Positions 25,317-34,245 of a stretch of DNA of 64,000 nucleotides are shown here, in pieces. The notes under the pieces are model-generated. The model saw nothing but the letters and a program-made list of their open reading frames with translations. It did not search any database and had not been told where the DNA came from. Source of the stretch: Glandiceps talaboti (taxonomy: Eukaryota > Hemichordata > Enteropneusta > Spengelidae). How positions within the stretch are numbered: position 1 is the stretch's first letter; each line of letters opens with the position of its first letter. A program made the position numbers and the translations under genes. The stretch covers positions 903,001 to 967,000 of the forward strand of contig NC_135565.1 in the NCBI RefSeq assembly GCF_964340395.1, written 5' to 3'.

Positions 25317-26721
25317 AACCACACACAGGTCGAAAGTAAAAAGAGTTGACGTAGTTACCTCTAAGGTATTGATTAAAATCAGAAACAGTTGTTATCCTCG
25401 CTGCAAGTTTAGGACCAACATTCGTAAAGTAGTAATTAAATTCTTCAGCTATATCTTTGTTTTCTGAAAGGAGAGTTTTTTGAGGGTCTCTTCCTTTGAT
25501 ACTGTCTGGGATAAGGTTTGACTTACTTTTGTTTAAAATTTCCTTTATCACTCGCCATGTCTTGTTAGTGTTTCCATGAGATGAAGTGAATAGATTAGCA
25601 TAATGACTTTTCTTTGCTGACTTGAGGAGCTTCGACAAGATATTCCTGTACGCTGTGTACTTAATTTTGATATGATGATGATGGGGGTTACTTTTCATTT
25701 TCTTGAATAATCTATGCTTTGTAGAAATAGATTTGAGCAAACCCTTGGAAAGCCAAGGTTTCTGGATTGGTTTTGGCTTGTGATGAGACGATTTCAGGCG
25801 GAGATGTTTTCTCAGTACACTATAGAATAAGTTATAGAAATTTGCATAGGCATCAGTCGGGTCACGGCAGTCATAAACTGTTTGCCATGGTATATCATCC
25901 AAATCAGCAAGGAAAGCGTCTTTGTTGTAGCTCTTAAAGTCATAACGTTGAAAGGTAGTGTTAGGTTTGAAAACGTGGTTAAACTGTTTGATGATACCGA
26001 ATATGGGATAGTGGTCGGTAATGTCTGACAGAATAACTCCGCTTTCAATGAAGTAGTCAGTGATGGTAGAAAGAAAGTGATCAATGGTTGAACTTGAAGA
26101 GGAAGTTACTCGGGTAGGGGTGTTAATTAACTGTGAGAAATTGTATGTGTTTAAAAGAGAGTTGTAATGAATAGCAGGTGTATTGTCAAAGGAAGTATCG
26201 ATGTTTACATCACCAAGGATTACAAATTCCCTTCCCTTGATTGACATCTGGTCGATGCATGCTTCAAAACTATCAAAGAATTCGTCATATGGCGTATTGG
26301 GTCTACGGTAAATAACACCTACCACAACTCTTTTGTTTTCAATGACACATTCAACAAAAATAGACTCACAATGTGCAATACTTTTTGAATTTATGCGGGT
26401 GGTTTGCAAGGAGTTGTGAGTGTACAATGCAACGCCGCCACCCTGAGAACCCTTACGATTACATGTGATAAGATTAAACGAAGGTAAATTGTAAAGGCAA
26501 CAGTTTGAATCTGGTTTCAACCATGTTTCTGACAGAGCAATAAAGTGAAAATTCTGCTGTAAGATGCTAAGCAAGGACACAAAATCATCGTAATGTTTTG
26601 ACAATGATCTTATGTTTAGATGCAGGAAAGAACAAGCATTACATGATATCTCTCTGTTTTCATTGAACTGATCAACACTATATGACTTACAATTGTATTT
26701 GATTATGGCTTCTTCAGTCAT
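25282..26721 (-). CDS. LINE ORF2, AP-endonuclease domain and linker (truncated before RT)
   Basis: Open frame of 479 codons. Residues 34-40 (HLNIRSL), 64-67 (SETW), 94-100 (GGGVALY), 135-141 (GVIYRRP), 168-174 (ILGDVNI), 211-216 (STIDHF) and 232-239 (SDITDHYP) are the ordered motifs of an AP-type endonuclease. This enzyme nicks target DNA for retrotransposition. The expected Asn, Glu, Asp-x-Asn and final Asp-His are all present, so the nuclease could be intact. A linker (residues about 250-440) leads to SFYFRPV, where RT should begin. Instead the frame ends in about 14 residues of unrelated sequence read from the inverted 50-bp scrap. ORF1 ends 46 bp upstream. Confidence 0.9.
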   Translation of the reverse strand: MTEEAIIKYNCKSYSVDQFNENREISCNACSFLHLNIRSLSKHYDDFVSLLSILQQNFHFIALSETWLKPDSNCCLYNLPSFNLITCNRKGSQGGGVALYTHNSLQTTRINSKSIAHCESIFVECVIENKRVVVGVIYRRPNTPYDEFFDSFEACIDQMSIKGREFVILGDVNIDTSFDNTPAIHYNSLLNTYNFSQLINTPTRVTSSSSSTIDHFLSTITDYFIESGVILSDITDHYPIFGIIKQFNHVFKPNTTFQRYDFKSYNKDAFLADLDDIPWQTVYDCRDPTDAYANFYNLFYSVLRKHLRLKSSHHKPKPIQKPWLSKGLLKSISTKHRLFKKMKSNPHHHHIKIKYTAYRNILSKLLKSAKKSHYANLFTSSHGNTNKTWRVIKEILNKSKSNLIPDSIKGRDPQKTLLSENKDIAEEFNYYFTNVGPKLAARITTVSDFNQYLRGNYVNSFYFRPVCGWLNCLMIPNMG

Positions 26722-26767
26722 TCATGTGAAATGATTAAGTACTATTGGAAATATTAAACGGTAATGG

Positions 26768-27634
26768 TTACTTTATACGTTGAATGTCGTCTTCTGACTT
26801 TATCTTCACTACAGGTGAATCATCTTCTTTCCTAGTGAATATATTTCCGTTCTGTGTCCAGATGTGTTTCCATCTTGCTTCTTTTCGTCTTCTGTTCGTC
26901 TCATGAAATAACTTCTTATTCTTACTGGTTAATTGTTCGTTGATGTAAATTCGACCGTCTTCCCTTTTCGTTGTTGGCAGACCTATGTCCGATATCTTCT
27001 TGTTTTGTAGAAGTTTCTTTGCTTTGTATATCTTGTTGCGTACACTTCTCCTTGTGAAACGTACGATGATTGCAGGTTGTTGTTGACCGGTTTTCTTTGG
27101 GAGGCGATGACTGATGTCAATATCACTTGCTGTCACTGGTACTCCAATAGCTTCAGCTACTTTTATAACAATGTCATCTGTGTTTTCATCTTGTATGTCA
27201 TGTATACCCTGTATTTCGAGGTTATTCCGTCGAGTATACTGTTGCAGGTCTTCGATTTCGTTCCCGGCGTCTTTGAGTCTTTTGTCTGCTATTTCCAACT
27301 GTTGACGTAGTGACTTATTTTCTGTGAGGATGTCTTGCATTTGCTTTCTGTGTTCTTCAAACAATGTATTCATGTAAGTGACTGACCGCTGTAGTTGATC
27401 CAGAGTAATTGTCATCGTGGAGAGTTGGTCTACTTTCTGCCAAAGGGCATCAAGTCTCTGTTCAATAGGACCTGTTGATGGTGAACTTTTCACACTCTCC
27501 GCCATCTTGTCTTTGTTATTGTCAATCTTCTCGGCTGTTCTTGGAAAACGTTTTGATTCACATTTTCTACACAATTGCAGATCTCCTTGACATGACCGTA
27601 CGCCCCTTGTGGTATCACAGTCATTGCACTTCAT
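26768..27634 (-). CDS. LINE ORF1 protein (zinc-binding N-terminus, coiled coil, RRM-like)
   Basis: 288 codons, apparently complete. The N-terminus has C3-x2-C6-x8-C15-x6-C22-x2-C25, a small zinc-binding cluster. Residues about 55-130 are heptad-rich (QRLDALWQKVDQL, SLRQQLEIADKRLKDAGNEI), predicting a coiled coil for trimerisation. Then RRNNLEIQGI starts an L1-ORF1-like RNA-binding fold with SHRLPKK and AIIVRFTRRSVRNKIYKAKK. Such proteins coat LINE RNA and act as nucleic acid chaperones. The start at 27634 fits because the zinc cluster begins two residues later. ORF2 follows after 46 bp. Confidence 0.88.
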   Translation of the reverse strand: MKCNDCDTTRGVRSCQGDLQLCRKCESKRFPRTAEKIDNNKDKMAESVKSSPSTGPIEQRLDALWQKVDQLSTMTITLDQLQRSVTYMNTLFEEHRKQMQDILTENKSLRQQLEIADKRLKDAGNEIEDLQQYTRRNNLEIQGIHDIQDENTDDIVIKVAEAIGVPVTASDIDISHRLPKKTGQQQPAIIVRFTRRSVRNKIYKAKKLLQNKKISDIGLPTTKREDGRIYINEQLTSKNKKLFHETNRRRKEARWKHIWTQNGNIFTRKEDDSPVVKIKSEDDIQRIK

Positions 27635-27795
27635 TTTACATGGAATAATAGTGCCTCACCGTTTCCAGTGGGGACTTATTCTGGAGAGGCTATCAGAGCG
27701 TGCACACTCGGTGACGTTCACATTTCATGTTATATATATGTAAAATGATTGCAGCACGAGGGTGATCATTGATTTGGGTAAAAAAACATGATTTT

Positions 27796-27842
27796 TAGCA
27801 CAACTGAACTGAGGTTCAGTAGTGCTATAGGGATCGCCCGGC

Positions 27843-27896
<54 letters not shown>

Positions 27897-30800
27897 GTGT
27901 GTGTGTGTGTGTGTGTATGTGTGTAAACAACTTAAAGTCAAAAACTGCTGAACCGATTGCCATGATATTTGGTGGGTCCATTACCTTGGGTGTCTAGTTG
28001 GGAAATTGTTCAAATCAAAATGATCGCATCACAGGTGTGTGATTTGGGTCAAAAAATGTGATTTTTGGTCAAAAAACTTAAACTCAGAAACTACTGGGCA
28101 GATTGGTGCAAAATTTGGTGGGACGATTCTTTAGGGGGTGTAAAGTAAGATTTGTTCATGACATGATGATTCCATCAGTGATATGCAAATTAGGGCTAAA
28201 AATGTGTCTTTTTGGTTAAAAATCTATAATTCCAAAACTACTGAGCAGATTGGGCTGAAATTTGATGGGGATGCATCTAGGGATGTATGGACGAAGATAT
28301 AATAAGCATACAATGATTCCATGAGTGATATGCAAATTAGGTGTAAGAATGTTCATTTTTGGTCAAAAACTTATATCTCAAAAAGTACTTGGTCAATGAG
28401 TCTGAAACTTGGCGAGATGTTTCTGAAACTGTTATTCTGCAGATTTTCTTCAAAATATTTTGACAAAATTGGCCCGGGCGACCATGACCACGCCCTTTAG
28501 CAACAACCAAATGGCAGTATATTTTGGTCAAATAACAACATCTGGTAGGCAAGTGAGTAAACATTCAAAAAATGTATGCAAATACCCTAGCAACCATGAC
28601 CACGCCCATAGCAACAGCCAAACAGTGGTGTATTTCACAAAGATAACAACAGGGTTTAATAGACAATTGAATAAACATTCAAAAAATGTATGTAAATTTG
28701 CATAGCAACAAGACCACACCCATAGCAACAGCCAAATAATCACGTATTTTGTAAAGATAACAACAGGAATAGAAAGACAAATGAATAAACATTCAAAAAA
28801 TGTATACAAATACCCTAGTAACCATGACCACGCCCATGGCAACAGCCAAACGGTGGTGTATTTCACAAAGATAACAATGGGGTTTAATAGACAAATGAAT
28901 AAACATTCAAAAAATGTATGCAAATACCCTAGTAACCATGACCACGCCCATAGCAACAGCCAAACGGTGGTGTATTTCACAAAGATAACAATGGGGTCAG
29001 GGGTGAACAAATCCACTGGTCCGAGGTCCGGGACCAGTGATTTTTTTGGGCGGACCACACAAATTTGACCTTGTCTGGTCCTTTGGACCAGTACCTTAAA
29101 CTGTAAATAATCATGCTAAAAAGTAGGAACAGCAACAACTGAATGTGAACAAACAAGAAATACGATCACGATGGAGCCAAAACTACAAGCCTTGCATGAC
29201 CTTTCGATGGGTCATGAAGTATTATCAGGTGACTTCCGACTTCAAACCAGCAATATGCTATAGAGAGGGGGTACATCGTAGTTTATTTCACTGAATCAAC
29301 AACAATGTGAAATGATAGACAGGAGATAACACTCAACGCACATGTGGCTCATATCATTACTAGTAGGGACATACCGGTTTAGGGACACGAGAATTAGGAA
29401 GACAAGAGTAATAATTTCATTGTATAATAATTCAAATGTATCAAACGAAACATTTTATTTGCTATCATACTGTCAGCATTGATTGTATCATTGTTATTAT
29501 TCATAAAGGAGCTTCAAATGATTTATAGTAGAACCCCTTTCATGAAATGAAGTCATCCAAATGACGCACAAACTTCATGTTATCCCACAAAAGTCCGGGA
29601 CAAAAGTTACCAAGTTTGTCCACTGGGCAAGTGAATAACAAAGGTTTCATCATTTTTGCCAACCTCAGTTACTTCCATGATAGCAATCACTGACTGTCAT
29701 CTTGGTTTTTCCAATGACTTACAAGGGTTGACGATACCATACCAGTCCTCCTGCATTGCTTTCTGCAATATGCTGGTCTCGAACCTCAGATGCAGAGCTC
29801 AGATGTGTGCACACATGTTGCTCATTCCATTTCGGGTGTGTGGATTGCTTGTTAGACACATAACACAAATGCACTCCAAATCTGAGCATTTATGCTGCTT
29901 ATTATCGTTTACTTTGTAATAGATAAAACATTACACGATCAAAAATATACACCACCTGTTTCATTTTCTCCTTGCATGTAATTTAGGTCTAAGTAAAAAT
30001 AATGTGCTAAGACCAACCCTAGACAGAAATGGTATGCGCCAAGGCATTTCCCACGATATCTTATCTGTTACTATCTGTAAACATAGGACGTCAGTGTCCA
30101 CACTACGTATAGTACCTCTCAAATAAACGACCATTTCCCAAATAGATTTGCTGTGTAATGTGTGGCTATCCATCTCGTAAATAATTTAGACCCATCTGAA
30201 ACGCGAAGGGCTGTAAAGTTTTAAATGGACAACACGGACAATGGTCAATCTTTTGAGCTATGGAAAACAACTGACCAGCATGACACCAAATGAACATTCT
30301 GATTCTAGGGTTACACTTACAGATAGTCAACGAAGTATCTATTTTAGCACTGTGATATGATATTTGCCAAAGCCTCGATAACTGGCGAATTTGATTTTAT
30401 CTCCACACCGTCACACGGACTCCCTCTAGTCAGGCAATCCCTGTGTTCCTAGGTCTTTTTCCAAAGCCTCGACAACTGGTAAATTTGATTTTATCTCGAC
30501 ACAGTCACACCATGGACACAAGGACTCCTAGTCAGGCAATGTATGTGTTCGTAGTTTTTTTTTCGTGAGATTTTATAGGATCAACTTGGAAGGGGTTAGT
30601 TTCTTTGTACAATTGTGATGATTTGCTTGCAATATCTGGGTTTTCCAGACAAGTTTGACAAAACGTAGTACAACTTTTGTCGTCATACTGCAATCATGAC
30701 CAAGTAAAACTGTTTTTCAATGTTCTTGTCGCATATTTCTGTCAAATTTCTAATCCTTCGTGAAATCCAAGTGAAGTCGCCGTTCAGTATTTTTCGTTTC

Positions 30801-31416
30801 GTTGATGCGTCAAAAATAACCGTTACAAATATAATAGAATTGTCAATTGACTGAAACCAAGCATGTCAACTTTATATTTATCATTATAAATTGGGTATTG
30901 TTCAACTATACTAGTGGTGTACGTCTAAATATATAGATTCATAGGCAAGATTTAATGTTTCACGTTAGCGGGACCAAGGACCACGGACCACTAATTTTTT
31001 CAGCAGGACCACTGGATTTTTTAAGGCACTGGTCCGGGGACCACCAGTTCACAAAATGATTTGTTCACCCCTGGGGGTTTAATAGACAATTGAATAAACA
31101 TTCAAAAAATGTATTTAAATTTGCCTAGCAACAAGACCATGCCCATAGCAAAGCCAAATGATCACGTGTATTGCAAAGACAATATCAGGAATTCATACAC
31201 AAGTGAACAAAAACATACATAAATGTATGCAAATATATCTAACAACATGACCACGCCCATAGCAACAGCCAAATGATAGCATTTATCGTAAAGATAGCAA
31301 CATGGTTGGATAGGCAACTGGATAGTTATTCAGCAAATGAACACCTATTGTTAGCATGGACTAGCATATGGATAAACATTTAAAACTGTACAGTTGTGCT
31401 ACAACGCCATTGGCGG
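27796..31416 (+). mobile_element. Family A copy, full length, interrupted by an hAT-like element
   Basis: The 5' hairpin TAGCACAACTGAAC...GTTCAGTAGTGCTA is at 27796-27828. Then come ATCGCCCGGCG, a (CTGT)n(GT)n tract at 27844-27918, the conserved block, and 118-bp monomers from about 28480. The copy is broken at 28997/31074 by a 2076-bp insertion and resumes with GGGGTTTAATAGACAATTGA. It ends at CAGTTGTGCTACAACGCCAT with the CGCCATTGGCG hairpin (31403-31415). Without the insertion it is about 1.54 kb. Confidence 0.88.
28998..31073. mobile_element. hAT-like DNA transposon, 2076 bp, non-autonomous
   Basis: The ends are perfect 16-bp TIRs, CAGGGGTGAACAAATC (28998-29013 and reverse complement 31058-31073), the CAGGG(G/T) start common in hAT elements. 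Subterminal regions carry many GGACCA/TGGTCC motifs in both orientations on both sides, like transposase-binding repeats. The flank GGGGT occurs at 28993-28997 and 31074-31078; only 5 bp match, whereas hAT normally duplicates 8 bp. No intact transposase is visible. On the minus strand at about 29830-29915 a CVMC...SNMCAH stretch faintly resembles a BED-type finger, but this is weak. Confidence 0.85.
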
Positions 31417-31589
31417 TTTTTTTGAATACAGAATGCTTCGTACCCGGCCGTCTTTGCGACTCGGTGTCCATGAGACGATAGACATGGCGGCAGGTTGATA
31501 TTTCATATTACTGGAATTTACATCAGTAGATTTTCGGATTTGAGGTTTTGCCTCTCAGATTGACTGATATTGTAGGACAGGACCCTAGA
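31417..31589. other. Short spacer between family A copy and 43-bp array
   Basis: Contains AGGACAGGACCCTAGAC near 31575. A similar GACAGGACCCCGGGACAGG occurs just right of the array at 33119, so both may be remnants of one pre-array sequence. Confidence 0.4.
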
Positions 31590-33096
31590 CAAATTTCTAT
31601 TTTGATTACCCACGGTAATGGTTAGTCGGCCAGTGTAAGCTATTTTGATTACCCCCGGTAATGGTTAGTCGGCCAGTGTAAGCTATTTTGATTACCCCCG
31701 GTAATGGTTAGTCGGCTAGTGTAAGATATTTTGATTACCCCCGGTAATGGTAATGGTAAGTCGGCCAGTGTAAGCTATTTTGATTACCCCCGGTAATGGT
31801 AATGTTAAGTCGGCCAGTGTAAGCTATTTTGATTACCCCTGGTAATGGTAATGGTAAGTCGGCCAGTGTAAGATATTTTGATTACCCCAGTAATGGTTAG
31901 TCGGCCAGTGTAAGCTATTTTGATTACCCCGGTAATGGTAAGTCAGCCAGTGTAAGCTATTTTGATTACCCCGGTAATAGTAATGGTAAGTCAGCCAGTG
32001 TAAGATATTTTGATTATCCCCGGTAATGGTAATGGTAAGTCGGCCATTGTAAGCTATTTTGATTACCCCCTGTATTTGTAAGTCTGCCAGTGTAAGCTAT
32101 TTTGATTACCCCCGGTAATGGTTAGTCGGCCAGTGTAAGCTATTTTGATTCCTGGTAATGGTAAGTCAGCCAGTGTAAGCTATTTTGATTACCCCCGGTA
32201 ATGGTTAGTCAGCCAGTGTATGCTATTTTGATTACCTCCGGTAATGGTTAGTCGGCCAGTGTAAGCTATTTTGATTACCCACGGTAACGGTAATGGTAAG
32301 TTGGCCAGTGTAAGCTATTTTGATTACACCGGTAATGGTTAGTCGGCCAGTGTAAGCTATTTTGATTCCTGGTAATGGTAAGTCAGCCAGTGTAAGCTAT
32401 TTTGATTACCCCCGGTAATGGTTAGTCGGCCAGTGTAAGCTATTTTGATTACCTCCGGTAATGGTTAGTCGGCCAGTATAAGCTATTTTGATTACCCTCG
32501 GTAACGGTAATGGTAAGTCGGCCAGTGTAAGCTATTTTGATTACACCGGTGATGGTTAGTCGGCCAGTGTAAACTATTTTGATTACCCCTGGTAATGGTA
32601 AGTCGGCCAGTGTAAGCTATTTTGATTACCCCGGTAATGGTTAGTTGGTCAGTGTAAGCTATTTTGATTACCCCCCGGTAATGGTTAGTTGGCCAGTGTA
32701 AGCTATTTTGATTACCCCCGGTAATGGTTAGTCAGCCAGTGTAAGCTATTTTGATTACCCCCGGTAATGGTAATGGTTAGTTGGCAAGTGTAAGCTATTT
32801 TGATTACCCCTGGTAATGGTTAGTTGGCCAGTGTAAGCTATTTTGATTACCCCCGGTAATGGTTAGTTGGCCAGTGTAAGCTATTTTGATTACCCCCGGT
32901 AATGGTTAGTTGGCCAGTGTAAGCTATTTTGATTACCCCCGGTAATGGTTAGTTGGCCAGTGTAAGCTATTTTGATTACCCCCGGTAATCGTAAGTCAGC
33001 CAGTGTAAGCTATTTTGATTACCCCCGGTAATGGTTAGTCGGCCAGTGTAAGCTATTTTGATTACCCCCGGTAATGGTTAGTCGGCCAGTGTAAGC
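31590..33096. repeat. 43-bp minisatellite, about 35 copies
   Basis: Unit TATTTTGATTACCCCCGGTA + ATGGTTAGTCGGCCAGTGTAAGC (43 bp). Length variants come from GGTAATGGTAATGGTAAG versus GGTAATGGTTAG and from the C-run. Many units carry TGGTAAGT, a perfect-looking splice donor core, by chance or otherwise. No reading frame is kept through the array. Confidence 0.97.
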
Positions 33097-33499
33097 GCTT
33101 ACACTTGCTTCATTTTATGACAGGACCCCGGGACAGGGAGGGCAGTCCACTTGTTTCCACTCCAGCTGAGCCTCGACGGTACTAGAACTGATTGCATGCA
33201 TGCCTTGACCTTAGTAGGCGATGATTCGTACAAATACACGATAACTTGGCTGCTTTCAAAATTCCATCGCAATTTCACATGAAATATTGTCTCATTGAGA
33301 AAATCCTCCTCTGACAATTCGCAGAGTTCAGTATCAGGCGGCCGACTACAACGCTCGCGTAGACGAACAGAGAACATCAAAATTTGGATGCGTGCCAACC
33401 ATGCATTATTTTTCATTTTAGATGTGCTAGTTCGATGTCTAGACCAATCAGATCTCTTGATTTGTGCCATCAATATACTGGTATAATATAATATGCCAA
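33097..33499. other. Spacer of higher GC, no gene recognised
   Basis: A 160-codon minus-strand open frame (33581-33099) and a short plus-strand one exist here, but I recognise no domain or splice sites. Part of the minus frame runs into family A sequence, which argues against a gene. Confidence 0.4.
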
Positions 33500-33768
33500 T
33501 ATAACACCATTGATGCAAAGGCAAATGAATAAACATTCTAACAATGTATGCAGATATGCCTAGCAACAAGACCACACCCATAAAAACAGTTTATTGATGG
33601 TATACCGGTATATTGCAGATATAACACCATGTATGAGTGCATTTGTAGGCATGGGAATAAATCTTCAAAAAATGTGTGGAAATATGTCTAGCAACAAGAC
33701 CACATAATTATAATAGAAAATGAATGTTTACTCTCAACAATTGTGCTACAACGCCATTGGCACTTTTA
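33500..33768 (+). mobile_element. Family A repeat, degenerate 3' fragment
   Basis: Two diverged monomers (AATAAACATTCTAACAATGT, GCCTAGCAACAAGACCACAC) and the 3' terminus TTGTGCTACAACGCCATTGG at 33740-33765. Older or more diverged than the other A copies. Confidence 0.75.
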
Positions 33769-33837
33769 TTTTTGTACATGTTTTGGTATGATGGGTGGTA
33801 GTGTAGGTGGTTTATGTGTGACAGTGTTGGTGTTATG

Positions 33838-33866
33838 GGTGATGGTGGTGGTGGTGGTGGTGGTGG
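33838..33866. repeat. (GGT)n microsatellite
   Basis: About nine GGT/GTG units in a GT-rich stretch. Confidence 0.9.
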
Positions 33867-33954
33867 TTCATGTGTGGCAGTGTTGGTATTGGCATTGACA
33901 TTTATGCTACAGATATGCCTTTTGCATAATGAGCATGGTGGCAGTCTGAAAGAT

Positions 33955-34245
33955 GTAATAATAATAATAAACTTTATTTAGACTCAATATCCTCATACTC
34001 ATAGGTAAAAGCCTTTTTTTTATGAGAGTCAAGAACATTTACAGCAGACATAAAAATGAACAGTAACAACACAATAGCAGAAAATGAAAGTATAAATAAA
34101 ATAAATAAATAAATAAATAAATAAATTTATATAGAATCTAGTATCCATCAAGTGATGCTCACTGGCACTTCACAATAGATACTGTCACAAATAAGCTCTC
34201 TCAAATTGGCATGTTTTTAGTCTCAATTTGAAAGTCACAATACTC
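33955..34245 (-). pseudogene. LINE ORF2 C-terminus and 3' UTR
   Basis: Read on the minus strand, the sequence next to the 24/28-bp array encodes LPDTVCSALSIVTFKLRLKT followed by CQFERAYL and a stop. This is the usual end of CR1/L2-like ORF2 proteins (LP.(S/T)V..A.S...FK..LKT.LF). A 3' UTR follows with TTATTTATT runs and ends with AATAAAG then (TTA)n at 33960, matching LINE 3' ends with a polyadenylation-like signal and a short 3' repeat. It is the 3' part of the interrupted LINE reaching to 41.4 kb. Confidence 0.82.

Larger units (their letters stand above)
24050..27700 (-). mobile_element. CR1/L2/Jockey-like LINE, internally deleted
   Basis: A LINE on the minus strand: ORF1 (27634-26768), ORF2 with an AP endonuclease (26721-25282), then the C-terminal end of ORF2 (about 25265-24439) and a 3' region ending near 24050 with a repeated TAAACATTATTAT tail. 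Between the endonuclease linker and the RT palm, roughly the first two-thirds of the RT is missing. A 50-bp inverted copy of endonuclease sequence lies at the junction. The 5' end is near 27640-27770, just before the next family A copy. The copy cannot be autonomous, though ORF1 and the endonuclease remain open, so it is fairly young. Confidence 0.88.

Noticed and set aside
28528-29058. 176-codon minus-strand frame rich in Trp/Leu (VWLLLWAWSWLLGYLHTFFE)
   Set aside because: A repeat shadow of family A monomers; the same peptide is found at 39234-39615. Despite looking membrane-like, it is the reverse of non-coding monomers.
29656-29919. 87-codon frame inside the hAT-like element as a transposase
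   Set aside because: No hAT dimerisation motif or other transposase feature. At most a very weak BED-like Cys/His pattern on the opposite strand.
33099-33581. 160-codon minus-strand frame as a gene
   Set aside because: It runs into a family A fragment, lacks recognisable domains and has no splice context.
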